A stretch of 20,620 bases of DNA from Melioribacteraceae bacterium. Its GTDB lineage: Bacteria > Bacteroidota > Ignavibacteria > Ignavibacteriales > Melioribacteraceae. Position 1 is the first letter of the stretch; each line of letters starts with the position of its first letter. The DNA is taken from the NCBI GenBank assembly GCA_027858595.1, contig JAQICK010000182.1, positions 1 to 20,620 on the forward strand. Reading direction: 5' to 3'. The notes beneath the pieces are model-generated. The model saw nothing but the letters and a program-made list of their open reading frames with translations. It did no database searches and was not told the origin of the DNA. A program made the position numbers and the translations under genes. Positions 1 to 8,717 of the stretch are shown here, one piece after another.

Positions 1-34
1 TGCGTAAGGCTTCTTCAAGCTCTTTTATTCTCAT
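1..34 (-). CDS. Start of a leftward gene, cut by window edge
   Basis: A minus-strand ATG at 34-32 opens a frame that stays open to the window edge and reads MRIKELEEALR. A purine-rich stretch (AAAGAGAAAG) lies just upstream and could act as a weak ribosome binding site. Eleven residues are too few to name a family. The call rests only on an open frame, a plausible start and a non-coding-looking region to its right, so it may be wrong. Confidence 0.3.
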   Translation of the reverse strand, partial: MRIKELEEALR

Positions 35-61
35 CTTTCTCTTTTCTTTTCTTCATTACTT

Positions 62-113
62 GTCCTGTTATTAGTTGACTTTGTTGTTATATTGAGTCAA
101 CTGTTTTCAGGAC
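62..113. repeat. Nested inverted repeat upstream of the DUF6969 gene
   Basis: Two nested arm pairs are seen: GTCCTG (62-67) with CAGGAC (108-113), and AGTTGACT (73-80) with AGTCAACT (95-102), around a 14-nt loop. The arms are perfect; five mismatched bases on each side form an internal loop. No T-run follows on either strand, so a simple terminator is unlikely. It could be a degraded mobile-element end, a structured leader, or a binding site. Confidence 0.45.
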
Positions 114-137
114 GCTTCACTTATCTTCCTCACTGAG

Positions 138-162
138 ATTCCCGATTAAAACATTCGGGAAT
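138..162. repeat. ATTCCCGA/TCGGGAAT inverted repeat, dispersed-repeat relic
   Basis: Perfect 8-bp arms, ATTCCCGA (138-145) and TCGGGAAT (155-162), surround a 9-nt loop. The 12-mer CGGGAATGACAG at 156-167 recurs in opposite orientation at 18161-18172, in another intergenic gap. Short palindromes built on TCATTCCCG/CGGGAATGA are common dispersed intergenic repeats in several bacterial groups (general knowledge), so this is probably a degenerate REP or MITE-like copy. Confidence 0.45.
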
Positions 163-203
163 GACAGTGATTCTATAACATTAAATTACAAAAAATAATT
201 CAA

Positions 204-881
204 ATGAAAAACTCTAGACGAAAATTTTTAAAATCCATTTCGCTAATTACAGTTGCAGTTAGTCTTCCAATTAAAACATCGGCATTAAATGTTTTTCAAA
301 AATCGGCTTCATTAATTAATAAGTCATTAGAAAAAGTTATAGAAATAATTACTTCATTAAAAAAAGAAGATAGTAGCATTGTGAATAAAGTAATGGATGG
401 AAAAGAATATAAGTTTGATCCATATTTTCATTATCCAATAAAAGGCGGAATTGTAGATGATGAAACAAAAAGCAGAGTCTTTTTCCATTGCCACAGAGAA
501 AATGAATTTGGACATTTCCATACTTTTGTTGAAGATGAAAATGGCGAGTTGGTTCATTTAGTATTGATATCAATGGAGGAAGATGGAAATCCTACAGCAT
601 TAGCAACAGTGAACCGTTGGGTATCTGATGATAAATATGTAAAAGCAGACCAACTAAAAATTCTATTTGAGCAATTCAGAATAAATCCAAAAAAGTTTAA
701 AGATGAGCGGTTGCTGCTTTTCATCCAAAATATTTTAGAAGGTTATAAAACAGAAATTTTTGAGTTGTTCGATAAAAGAGATGAGTGGATAAAAAATTAT
801 GCATTCGAAAATTTTAGAGAACCATTTGAAGATAGAGAGCATGAAGTGCTGTCATCCAAAAATATTAATCTTACACTTTAA
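204..881 (+). CDS. DUF6969-like protein with twin-arginine signal
   Basis: A 225-residue protein. The N-terminus has a twin-arginine motif, S4-R-R-K-F-L-K10, then a hydrophobic stretch (about 11-23) and a possible cleavage site after TSA (27), so Tat-dependent export is predicted. The mature part has a histidine-rich core, FHCHREN (94-100) followed by EFGHFHTF (101-108) and H118, then NRWV (137-140) and a C-terminal EDREHEVLSS. I recognise this HxH...GHFHTF...NRWV pattern from the DUF6969 family, whose function is not known. The clustered histidines could bind a metal, which is inference. The start ATG has no clear Shine-Dalgarno. The last 11 bases overlap recD2 tail to tail. Export of this family through Tat would be unusual, so a signal anchor is an alternative. 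Confidence 0.7.
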   Translation: MKNSRRKFLKSISLITVAVSLPIKTSALNVFQKSASLINKSLEKVIEIITSLKKEDSSIVNKVMDGKEYKFDPYFHYPIKGGIVDDETKSRVFFHCHRENEFGHFHTFVEDENGELVHLVLISMEEDGNPTALATVNRWVSDDKYVKADQLKILFEQFRINPKKFKDERLLLFIQNILEGYKTEIFELFDKRDEWIKNYAFENFREPFEDREHEVLSSKNINLTL

Positions 882-2982
882 ACAAACTAGTAAACCTATT
901 TTTTACTTTGTTATTATTAACACTCATTGCAAGTGCACGTTTTGTTCCAATTAAGATTAACAATTTTGTGGCTCTTGAAATAGCTGTGTATAGTAAGTTT
1001 CGTTGGAGCATCATATAGTGAGATGTTGTAAGCGGCATTATAATACATGGGAATTCACTACCTTGGCTTTTGTGCACAGTAACAGCGTAGGCAAGAGTAA
1101 TTTCATCTAACTCTTCAAATTTGTAATCAACCATTTTACCTTCAAAAGAAATATACATTACTTTGCTCTCGATATTTGTTCCAACAACAAAACCTATATC
1201 ACCATTAAAAACATTTTTATCGTAGTTGTTGCGTAGTTGCATTACTTTATCATTTGCCTTAAATATCTTATCCCCTTGTGAATAAATTGTTGCAGACTCA
1301 TTCAGTTTGTTTTGAAATAATTTGTTTAGTGCAGTAACTCCAACATCCCCTTTGTATATAGGGGAAAGAATTTGAATATCTTCAACAGGATTAAAATCAA
1401 ACTTTCTTGGAAGCTCATCACTGCATAACCGCAATATCTTTTCTGGAATTTTTCCGTTGCTATTCTCATCCAAGAAAACGAAATCTGTTTCTTTAATGAA
1501 ATTAAGAGCAGGCATTTCTCCTTTATTAATTCTATGAGCATTTGTAATTATATCACTATCCTTTGCTTGGCGGAAAATTGTATTCAACTGAATTACAGGA
1601 ATTTGTTCACTTGCAATTAAATCCTTTAATACATTTCCTGCACCAACAGATGGAAGTTGGTCAATATCTCCAACAAGAATTAGAGTTGTATTTTTGCTTA
1701 TAGCAACAATTAGATTATACATTAGCAAGGTATCAATCATCGAAATTTCATCAACAATTAGTAAATCTGTTTCAAGTGGGTTATCTACATCGTGGTTAAA
1801 CGATTTATCTTGGGGATTAAATTCTAAAAGTCTGTGAATTGTTTTTGCTTCAAGTCCAATTACTTCGGTCATTCGCTTTGCAGCACGCCCAGTTGGGGCA
1901 GCAAGCATAATTTTTTTATCAAAAGTTTGAAATAGTTGGATAATTCCTTTAAGAGTTGTTGTCTTGCCAGTTCCAGGTCCGCCAGTAATTATCAACATCT
2001 TTTCAGAATATGAAGTGCCTATTGCATCAAGTTGTTCATCAGAATAATTTTCATTAAATGAAGATAATATTTTATCAAGTTTAGGAGGTTTCACGGGTGT
2101 TATACTTAGTAGGTTATTTATTGAATTTTCAATTTCACGCTCTGCATGATAGAAATCGGAGATATATACTTTATTGTTGTTTCTATATATATCGCCACTA
2201 GTTTCAAGGTCTTCGAAAAGTGTATCGGAATAACCTACATCTGCCTGTAGCATATAAGAAGCTTCTTTAATCAATTCATCTTTTGGAAGAAATGTGTGTC
2301 CGTCTTTAATAGCTTGTTGTAGGGTGTGAAGAATTCCTGCCTTAAGTCTAAATGGATCATCGCCAGTAAAACCAAGGCTTTTACCAATTCCATCGGCCGT
2401 TTTGAATCCAATTCCCCAAATGTCGGAAATTAACCGATATGGATTTTTCTGTATTAACTCTGGTGCAGCATCGCCATACTCCTTGTAAATTTTCACAGAG
2501 TAAGTTGAGGAGATTCCATTTGATTGTAGGAAGAGCATTACATTTTTAACACTTTTCTGTTCTTCCCATCCATCTTTTATTATCTCTAATTTTTTCTTTC
2601 CAATTCCCTCAACTTCAATTAAACGAGAAATGCTATTGTCAAAAACATCAAGTGTAGCTTCTCCAAAATGACTCACAATTCTTTTTGCAGTAACTGGACC
2701 AATTCCGTGAATCATTCCAGAACCAAGATATTTTATTATTCCAGAATCAGTAGTTGGATATGAAATGTTTGCACTTTTAACTTTAAATTGTTTTCCATAA
2801 CGAGGATGTTCAACCCAGTCACCAGAAAGCTCAACTCTGTCACCTTCATTTAACTTAGGTAAATTTCCAACACAACTAGTTCCATCTTCTAATTTAAAAA
2901 CAGAATATCCATTGTTTTCACTATAGAAAAGATAAATATCAACAATTCCGGTAATGCTTTCCATAAAAGGAATAACTCTCAT
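871..2982 (-). CDS. recD2: RecD2-family ATP-dependent DNA helicase
   Basis: A 703-residue SF1B helicase of the RecD2 (RecBC-independent RecD-like) family, a 5'-3' DNA helicase linked to repair. Seen in order: an N-terminal OB-like domain (about 7-75), helix-hairpin-helix segments (IHGIGPVTA near 91-99; VEGIGKKK near 124-131; WGIGFKTAD near 189-197), Walker A GGPGTGKTT (334-342), motif II DEIS (411-414), motif III GDIDQLPSVGAGN (438-450), IFRQA (469-473), motif V TVHKSQGSEF and motif VI LLYTAISRAT. All helicase motifs look intact and the length is near normal. Met7 (ATG 2964-2962) may be the real start, because family members usually begin shortly before the E-x-I-x-G-x-V strand. It is probably a single-gene unit, sharing its 3' end with the DUF6969 gene and its 5' spacer with the divergent lipoprotein gene. 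Confidence 0.95.
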   Translation of the reverse strand: MRVIPFMESITGIVDIYLFYSENNGYSVFKLEDGTSCVGNLPKLNEGDRVELSGDWVEHPRYGKQFKVKSANISYPTTDSGIIKYLGSGMIHGIGPVTAKRIVSHFGEATLDVFDNSISRLIEVEGIGKKKLEIIKDGWEEQKSVKNVMLFLQSNGISSTYSVKIYKEYGDAAPELIQKNPYRLISDIWGIGFKTADGIGKSLGFTGDDPFRLKAGILHTLQQAIKDGHTFLPKDELIKEASYMLQADVGYSDTLFEDLETSGDIYRNNNKVYISDFYHAEREIENSINNLLSITPVKPPKLDKILSSFNENYSDEQLDAIGTSYSEKMLIITGGPGTGKTTTLKGIIQLFQTFDKKIMLAAPTGRAAKRMTEVIGLEAKTIHRLLEFNPQDKSFNHDVDNPLETDLLIVDEISMIDTLLMYNLIVAISKNTTLILVGDIDQLPSVGAGNVLKDLIASEQIPVIQLNTIFRQAKDSDIITNAHRINKGEMPALNFIKETDFVFLDENSNGKIPEKILRLCSDELPRKFDFNPVEDIQILSPIYKGDVGVTALNKLFQNKLNESATIYSQGDKIFKANDKVMQLRNNYDKNVFNGDIGFVVGTNIESKVMYISFEGKMVDYKFEELDEITLAYAVTVHKSQGSEFPCIIMPLTTSHYMMLQRNLLYTAISRATKLLILIGTKRALAMSVNNNKVKNRFTSLFKV

Positions 2983-3053
2983 TTTGATTTGATTTGTAAA
3001 ACTAAGATTTATGTTTTAGAAAGACAAAGTGAATGTAAAGTTCAAATGAAAAT

Positions 3054-3081
3054 TATCAAAATAAATTATTATATTTTGATA
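3054..3081. promoter_or_regulatory. 10-bp dyad between recD2 and lipoprotein gene
   Basis: TATCAAAATA (3054-3063) and TATTTTGATA (3072-3081) are perfect inverted copies 8 nt apart. The dyad lies in the 124-bp divergent spacer, 26 bases before the lipoprotein start. Its spacing of about 18 bp between half-site centres suits a dimeric regulator. It has no terminator-like T-tail. The operator role is inference. Confidence 0.4.
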
Positions 3082-3106
3082 TCATTGTATTATTATTGAG
3101 GTTAAA

Positions 3107-3619
3107 ATGAAATCTATCAAACTATTATTAAATCTTAAAGTTATATCATTATTTATGTTTATTGGTATTCTCTTTTCATTAACATCTTGTGATGTTGTTG
3201 ACCCAGAAGAAGAAATTACAGTCCCAGATTCACTATATGTTCAGTTTAATAGTGACTCAAGTTCTGTTGTAACAATCACGTCTATAATGGTTCTAGCAAT
3301 GGGCGAAGCACCTGATTCTAATCCTACTGGTGATTGGAGTGGCGACATCCTTGCTGATAATCAAAAAATAGAAGCAGGACAAAACACGTATTTTAAATTA
3401 GAAATTCCTAACCTACACTGGGTGCGTTATAGATTAGGAGTTGATGATGGTTCTGGAATAGAAATCTTTTTGCAAGATCAGCCAAATTATGATGGTGGCG
3501 ATTTGCCAATTACACACTGGGGTAGCGATGACAGAACTGTTAGCGTTACTATTAAGAAGAATCCAAACAACGGTGAATACTATATTGGCAGTTGGAGTGA
3601 TTTTGCAGGAATTGATTAG
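3107..3619 (+). CDS. Hypothetical lipoprotein
   Basis: A 170-residue protein that I do not recognise. A basic N-terminus (MKSIK) and a hydrophobic segment (about 13-26) lead to a lipobox L25-T-S-C28, so a signal peptidase II-processed lipoprotein is expected. The mature region opens with an acidic stretch (DVVDPEEE) and then looks beta-rich, with alternating hydrophobic and Ser/Thr residues, several Gly-Asp turns (DDGSG, YDGGD, WGSDD) and aromatic residues near the C-terminus, consistent with a small periplasmic or surface beta-sandwich. The start is supported by GAGG at 3098-3101, five bases before the ATG. A rho-independent terminator follows. It stands alone, divergent from recD2, so the neighbourhood gives no functional clue. 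Confidence 0.8.
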   Translation: MKSIKLLLNLKVISLFMFIGILFSLTSCDVVDPEEEITVPDSLYVQFNSDSSSVVTITSIMVLAMGEAPDSNPTGDWSGDILADNQKIEAGQNTYFKLEIPNLHWVRYRLGVDDGSGIEIFLQDQPNYDGGDLPITHWGSDDRTVSVTIKKNPNNGEYYIGSWSDFAGID

Positions 3620-3641
3620 GTTGGTTTAATTATTTCTTTTT

Positions 3642-3679
3642 AAGCTCAATCTCTGTTTTGGGGAAGTTGAGCTTTTTCA
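3642..3679 (+). terminator. Rho-independent terminator after lipoprotein gene
   Basis: AAGCTCAA (3642-3649) pairs with TTGAGCTT (3667-3674). The plus strand then continues with more T residues (3675-3677). It sits 23 bases after the lipoprotein stop. On the minus strand the hairpin is followed by A residues, so it should not end the flagellar operon that finishes at 3682. Confidence 0.75.
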
Positions 3680-3681
3680 AT

Positions 3682-4476
3682 TTATGAAGCCATAGAAATT
3701 TTCATAATTTGATTTGCAACAGTGCTTTCAGAATATTCCTCTGAAAAAATCACCTGATCTTTAATCGCTTTATAAACATCGTGGTGATAATTGATATTAC
3801 CCAAGTGATATAATTCAGTTTTAAGAAAATGTGTAGTAGCAGTATTTATATTTCCGAAAGTCGTTTCTCCTTCCTCGTCATTGTCGCACTTGTTTACAAC
3901 AACTCCAATTTCTCTTTTCCCAAATTCGTTAAAAAGCAATTTAGTTAGAGCATATCCATCCATCACAGATGTTGGATCTGGATTAATAATAAGAGTTATG
4001 GCATCAGTTTTGGAAAGTAAATATAATCCGTCCAATTGCACTCCAGCACCAGTATCTATCAGTATTTTATCGTAATCATGTGCTAATCTTCTAATGTTTG
4101 CAAAAAGGTAATCAATTATTTCTCTACGTTTTTCTGGGAGTTTTAATTTCCCGGAGTCACCAAATATTATATTGAAATTGGGTCTAACTTCTGTTGGAAG
4201 GTCTCTAAGTAAAACTCTGTTTTGAAGAAAATCACCTATGGTTTTTTCGGAAGAAATGTTAAGCATTATATCAATATTTGCAAGGTTTGAATCTAGGTCA
4301 ATTAATAAAACCCTTTTTCCCATTTTAGATAGTTGATATCCATAATTAAGTATAAAAAATGATTTGCCAGTACCACCCTTACCTGAAGCGACAGCAAATA
4401 TTTTTTTGTTGGCAGCAGCATGATTTTGAGTTTCATTTTTTACCAACTCAGCTAATCTTTTTGCCTGTCCAATCAC
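3682..4476 (-). CDS. flhG: Flagellar number regulator FlhG (MinD-like ATPase)
   Basis: A 264-residue ParA/MinD-type ATPase that works with FlhF to limit flagellar number and placement. It has the deviant Walker A motif GKGGTGKS (32-39), a LLIDLDSN strand (about 57-64) and LIDTGAG for the switch region. The N-terminal GQAKRLAELV (3-12) matches the DQAxxLR-type helix that in known FlhG proteins stimulates the FlhF GTPase. The start is GTG and shares one base with the flhF stop (TAGTG), so translation is probably coupled; a GGTGAG sequence lies upstream. It is the last gene of the flagellar operon. The MinD-like C-terminal membrane helix is not obvious: the protein ends in NQIMKISMAS. Confidence 0.93.
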   Translation of the reverse strand: MIGQAKRLAELVKNETQNHAAANKKIFAVASGKGGTGKSFFILNYGYQLSKMGKRVLLIDLDSNLANIDIMLNISSEKTIGDFLQNRVLLRDLPTEVRPNFNIIFGDSGKLKLPEKRREIIDYLFANIRRLAHDYDKILIDTGAGVQLDGLYLLSKTDAITLIINPDPTSVMDGYALTKLLFNEFGKREIGVVVNKCDNDEEGETTFGNINTATTHFLKTELYHLGNINYHHDVYKAIKDQVIFSEEYSESTVANQIMKISMAS

Positions 4477-5600
4477 TATGAAATCTCACCGGTAACCACC
4501 ATTTTCGCTACAAAATCAGAATCAGCAGCAATAATATCATCAGGTATTACTTGTCCGTTTGTTAAATAAATAAGTGGTTTCTTTGAAGTTACAGCGACAT
4601 TTAAAATATTTCCAAAAACTACACCTTCATCAATTTTTGTAACAACCAAGGCACTGTAGTTAAAAAAATCAAACTTTTTTGTTACATCAATTAAATGCTT
4701 TGTTGAACTGGTAGCACTTAGAGCAAGATAGGTTTCATCAAGTTTTACAATGTCTAAAAACTCTTTCGTCTTTTCAAGTTCTTTTACGTTTTTTTGTCCA
4801 CGCCCGGCGGTATCAATAAAAATTAAATCTTTGTCGCTGAATTTTTTTATAAGAGATGGCATTTCGTTAGGTTCATATGCTACCAACATATCAATATTGC
4901 TAACTTCCGAAAAAATTCGGAGTTGATCAATTGCTCCAAGTCTATAAGTATCAATTGAAATAATTCCAATTTTAAGATTATTCAAAATTTTTGAAATAGC
5001 AGCTAACTTTGCTATACAAGTGGTTTTGCCAACCCCAGTGGGACCAACTATAGCTACAATTTTTTGCTTGCCACGTTTTTTAATTTCAAAGTTTGTTGTT
5101 GGAATTAGTGATGAAAGCGATGTTATTACATAATCTTCTACGTTAGATGGGTCAATGAACTCTTCCGATTTCTTAATTTGATTTACAACTGTCTTAATAA
5201 TGGGCTTTGAAACCTCTTGATAAATTAATTTATCCACATATTCTTTTAATTGTTCAGAATTTATTTTTGCTCTGTTCCTTGATTTAGGAGCTATGATAAT
5301 TGTGTCGTCTTGTGTCTTGTTCCTTCTATAGTTTTGGTTCCCAATTACTTGTTTTTGCAACTTCATTAGTTCGTCACTCAATGATGATTCTCTTGGTGAC
5401 TGTCGGTTTTCAACTTCAGCTAATACCATATCTAATTCTTCTTCAATTCCAGAAGTTATTTCAAAATGCTTCTGGATTCCAAGATCGGTTCTCTTGTTAA
5501 CAACACGAGTGCTTAATATAAACGCATCATTCCCGAGTTCTTTTTTCATTAAGGCTGTAGCATCTTTTAAAGTTGGTGCAACAAATTTTTTAACTTTCAC
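4476..5600 (-). CDS. flhF: Flagellar biosynthesis GTPase FlhF
   Basis: A 374-residue SRP-type GTPase that marks the site of flagellar assembly. The N-terminal B domain has the usual MKVKKFVAPTLKDA opening, then a variable linker (about 55-125), a helical N domain (about 125-170) and the G domain. G-domain motifs: G1 GPTGVGKTT (186-194), DTYR (217-220), G3 DTAGRG (263-268) and G4 TKID (321-324). The start is GTG, one base after the flhA stop, with GGAG within the end of flhA. It is followed directly by flhG, the usual partner order. All nucleotide-binding motifs are intact. Confidence 0.96.
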   Translation of the reverse strand: MKVKKFVAPTLKDATALMKKELGNDAFILSTRVVNKRTDLGIQKHFEITSGIEEELDMVLAEVENRQSPRESSLSDELMKLQKQVIGNQNYRRNKTQDDTIIIAPKSRNRAKINSEQLKEYVDKLIYQEVSKPIIKTVVNQIKKSEEFIDPSNVEDYVITSLSSLIPTTNFEIKKRGKQKIVAIVGPTGVGKTTCIAKLAAISKILNNLKIGIISIDTYRLGAIDQLRIFSEVSNIDMLVAYEPNEMPSLIKKFSDKDLIFIDTAGRGQKNVKELEKTKEFLDIVKLDETYLALSATSSTKHLIDVTKKFDFFNYSALVVTKIDEGVVFGNILNVAVTSKKPLIYLTNGQVIPDDIIAADSDFVAKMVVTGEIS

Positions 5601-5601
5601 T

Positions 5602-7635
5602 TTAAATCTCCAATTTGCTAATAAATTCTATTTCAACATTTGGTGGTAATTCCGAGTATGATAATACAATAATATCTGGAAATGATGATGCAATTAATCT
5701 ATAAAAATATGGACGAATTGTGGCCGAAGTTATTATTACAGGATTATAACCTAATGAGTAAAATTTTTCTATTCCTTCTTGCAAACTTGCGTTAACTTTG
5801 TTAAGAGTAATAGGGTCTAACCCAAGCGTCAGTGTTGCTTCCTTCTGATTTTGCAATGTGGTTGAAAAAAGGGTTTCCAAATTTGCACCAATCACCATAG
5901 CATGAATAATTCCATTACCATCTTTTACTATACTAGCAATTGTATCACCAATTGAATGGCGAGCATATTCTGTTAGTACATCTATGTTTTTTGTTACTTT
6001 TGAATAATCTATTAATGATTCTAGAATTTGAACCAAATCTTTAATAGGAATAAATTCTCTAAGTAAATTTTGCAATACCTTTTCAATCGTGCCAAGTGGC
6101 AAAGTATCGGCATCAATATCATTGATAACGGCTGGATAATTTTTCTTAAGATTTTCTAATAATTGTTTCACAGATTGACGAGATAAGATTTTATCAAAAT
6201 TAGTTTTAAGCGTTTCTTGTAAGTGAGTAGAAAGAACAGATATTCCATCAACGATAGTATAGCCTAATAAATCGGCTCTATCTTTCTCTTCTTTAGTTAC
6301 CCAATAGCTTTGCATTCCAAATGCAGGGTCTGTTGTTTCAATTCCAGTAAGTGATTCTTCAGCTTCACCGGAATTCATTGCAAGAAATCTATCCGTATGA
6401 ATTTCTCCCTTTGAAACAATGTTGCCTTTAATTTTGAATATGTAACTATTTGGTTCTAATTGCAAATTATCTCTAACTCTAACCGGCGGAATTAGAACAC
6501 CGTACTCAAGTGCAATAAACTTACGAGTTGCAGCAATTTTTTGGAACAAATCTCCACCCTGGTCTTCATCCACTAGAGAAATTAATCCGTAGCCAATTTC
6601 AACTTCAATAGGATCTACCTGTAAATATTTTTCAAAATTTTCTTCTGTCTCTTCTTCAGCACTTTCTTCAACTGCTTCAACTTCATCTTCATCAGGTTTT
6701 TTGACTTTCACGAATGCCCCTACACCAAGGGCAACACCAATAATTAAAAATGGTAATGTTGGCATTCCAGGAATAAGAGCAAAAAGTATAACCACTCCTG
6801 AAACTGTTCCAAGAACTCTTGGGTTGTTAAGCAACTGTGACTTAATTTGATAATCAAGTGCAGTTCCTGCAGCACTGCGAGTTACAACCATACCAGCCGC
6901 TATAGAGATAACAAGAGCTGGAATTTGAGAGACCAATCCATCACCAATTGTAAGCATTGTGTAATTGCTTAGTGCGTCAGTAAAGGACATACCACGCATT
7001 GCAATACCAATTATAAAACCGCCAAGGATATTTATTCCATTAATAAGCAAACCGGCAATTGCATCTCCTTTTACAAACTTACTTGCACCATCCATTGCAC
7101 CATAAAACTCAGCTTCTCGTGAAATTTGGTCACGTCTTTTTCGTGCATCTGGTTCAGAGATAAGGCCAGTATTTAAGTCAGCATCAATAGCCATCTGTTT
7201 ACCAGGCATTGCATCAAGTGTAAAGCGAGCAGAAACCTCAGATATTCTTCCAGAGCCTTTTACAATAACTATAAATTGTATTATTACAAGAATGATAAAA
7301 ATGATAAACCCAACTACGTAATTTCCACCAACGACAAATGAACCAAATGATTCAATTACTTGCCCTGCATAACCATCAATTAAAATTAAACGAGTTGAAC
7401 TAATGTTTAAGCCCAAGCGGAATAAGGTTAAAATCAGCAAGAGACCAGGAAACACAGATATATCAAGGGGAGATTGGATATATAGAGAAACTATTAGTAC
7501 TAGTATAGCAAGAGTAATATTTAATGCTAGAAAAAAATCTAAAAACATAGGAGGAAGTGGAATAAGCATTAAGCCTAACATAAAGATAAGGCCAAACGCT
7601 AAAAATATATCGCTATTTTTTCCAATAAATCCCAT
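5602..7635 (-). CDS. flhA: Flagellar export gate protein FlhA
   Basis: A 677-residue inner-membrane protein, the largest part of the flagellar type III export gate. The N-terminal half has about eight hydrophobic segments (first at about 10-30). The FHIPEP-family signature region is clear: RISEVSARFTLDAMPGKQM followed by AIDADLNTGLI. An acidic linker (DEDEVEAVEESAEEETEENF) connects to the C-terminal cytoplasmic domain that docks chaperone-substrate complexes. Length matches the family. The start ATG abuts the flhB stop and the stop lies one base before flhF, so coupling with both neighbours is likely. Confidence 0.97.
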   Translation of the reverse strand: MGFIGKNSDIFLAFGLIFMLGLMLIPLPPMFLDFFLALNITLAILVLIVSLYIQSPLDISVFPGLLLILTLFRLGLNISSTRLILIDGYAGQVIESFGSFVVGGNYVVGFIIFIILVIIQFIVIVKGSGRISEVSARFTLDAMPGKQMAIDADLNTGLISEPDARKRRDQISREAEFYGAMDGASKFVKGDAIAGLLINGINILGGFIIGIAMRGMSFTDALSNYTMLTIGDGLVSQIPALVISIAAGMVVTRSAAGTALDYQIKSQLLNNPRVLGTVSGVVILFALIPGMPTLPFLIIGVALGVGAFVKVKKPDEDEVEAVEESAEEETEENFEKYLQVDPIEVEIGYGLISLVDEDQGGDLFQKIAATRKFIALEYGVLIPPVRVRDNLQLEPNSYIFKIKGNIVSKGEIHTDRFLAMNSGEAEESLTGIETTDPAFGMQSYWVTKEEKDRADLLGYTIVDGISVLSTHLQETLKTNFDKILSRQSVKQLLENLKKNYPAVINDIDADTLPLGTIEKVLQNLLREFIPIKDLVQILESLIDYSKVTKNIDVLTEYARHSIGDTIASIVKDGNGIIHAMVIGANLETLFSTTLQNQKEATLTLGLDPITLNKVNASLQEGIEKFYSLGYNPVIITSATIRPYFYRLIASSFPDIIVLSYSELPPNVEIEFISKLEI

Positions 7636-8715
7636 TTATACAATACTCTTTCTTGAATTTCTCTGTCTAAAAATATGAGCTAATATCTGAGCAACAGCTT
7701 GGAATAATTCTGATGGTATTTCGTCTCCAACATCAGCTACTTTATATAGTGCTCGTGCCAATTCTCTGTTTTCGTGTAACGGAACTCCATTTTCAGTTGC
7801 AACTTTTTTTATTCTTTGTGCTAAAGTATCAACACCTTTTGCAAGAATTCTAGGAGCAGCATTTTTTTCTTGGTCATACTTTATTGCAATAGCATAGTGA
7901 GTAGGATTTGTAATTACTACGTCTGCATTGGGTACATCTTGCATCATTCGCTTTCGAGCAGTTTCAAATTGAATAGATTTAATTCGTGCTTTTACTTGAG
8001 GATCACCATCGGTTTGTTTTCCTTCGTCTTTAACTTCCTGCTTGCTCATCTTTAAATCTTTTTTGTGTTTATGTCTCTGGAATATGAAATCTGCTGCTGC
8101 AATTACTGCAAAGACAAGAGCAAGTTTCCAGATTAAAGTAAGTGCTGATTCAATCATAAACACTACAATTTGTGCAACTGAATGATCTATAATTAATACT
8201 GCTTCTTGTATTAAATCATCTAAAACTATATATGTAAATAGCCCAATAACAAAAAGTTTAGCAAGAGATTTTGCAACTTCAACAAGCGACCGAGACGAAA
8301 AAAAAATTCTCTTTATCCCTTTTGCAAGATTGAATTTGCTCATTTTGGGTTTCATTGCTTTTAGAGATATTTTGAATCCTATTTGCCCAACATTAGATAC
8401 GAAACCTATAACCATTAAACCCAATAAAATTGGAGCCATAGTAAGAGCAAAAAATCCTAAAGCTTTATAAAAATATAGTTGTACAATATTAATGTTAATG
8501 GTTAGTACATCCAATGATCTAAAAACATAAGTAGTCATGCCAGATATTTGATCAGATATAAAATCCCTAAAAGCAAATAGTATAAAAAATCCTCCACTAA
8601 ATATTAGAAAGGAACTCATCTCCTGACTTTTTGCAACCTGTCCTTCGTCTCTACTATCTGAGAGTTTCTTGGAGGTGGCGTCTTCGGTTTTTTCTTGGCC
8701 TTCGTTGTTTGCCAT
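7636..8715 (-). CDS. flhB: Flagellar export switch protein FlhB
   Basis: A 359-residue export-apparatus protein with four membrane segments (about 34-50, 86-107, 150-166, 183-210) and a cytoplasmic C-terminal domain. The self-cleavage motif NPTH is at 270-273, preceded by NADVVIT, so the N/P autocleavage that switches export from rod/hook to filament substrates should be intact. The N-terminus (GQEKTEDATSKKLSDSRDEG) is the typical family opening. The gene ends where flhA begins; fliR lies two bases upstream. Confidence 0.97.
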   Translation of the reverse strand: MANNEGQEKTEDATSKKLSDSRDEGQVAKSQEMSSFLIFSGGFFILFAFRDFISDQISGMTTYVFRSLDVLTININIVQLYFYKALGFFALTMAPILLGLMVIGFVSNVGQIGFKISLKAMKPKMSKFNLAKGIKRIFFSSRSLVEVAKSLAKLFVIGLFTYIVLDDLIQEAVLIIDHSVAQIVVFMIESALTLIWKLALVFAVIAAADFIFQRHKHKKDLKMSKQEVKDEGKQTDGDPQVKARIKSIQFETARKRMMQDVPNADVVITNPTHYAIAIKYDQEKNAAPRILAKGVDTLAQRIKKVATENGVPLHENRELARALYKVADVGDEIPSELFQAVAQILAHIFRQRNSRKSIV

Positions 8716-8717
8716 TT

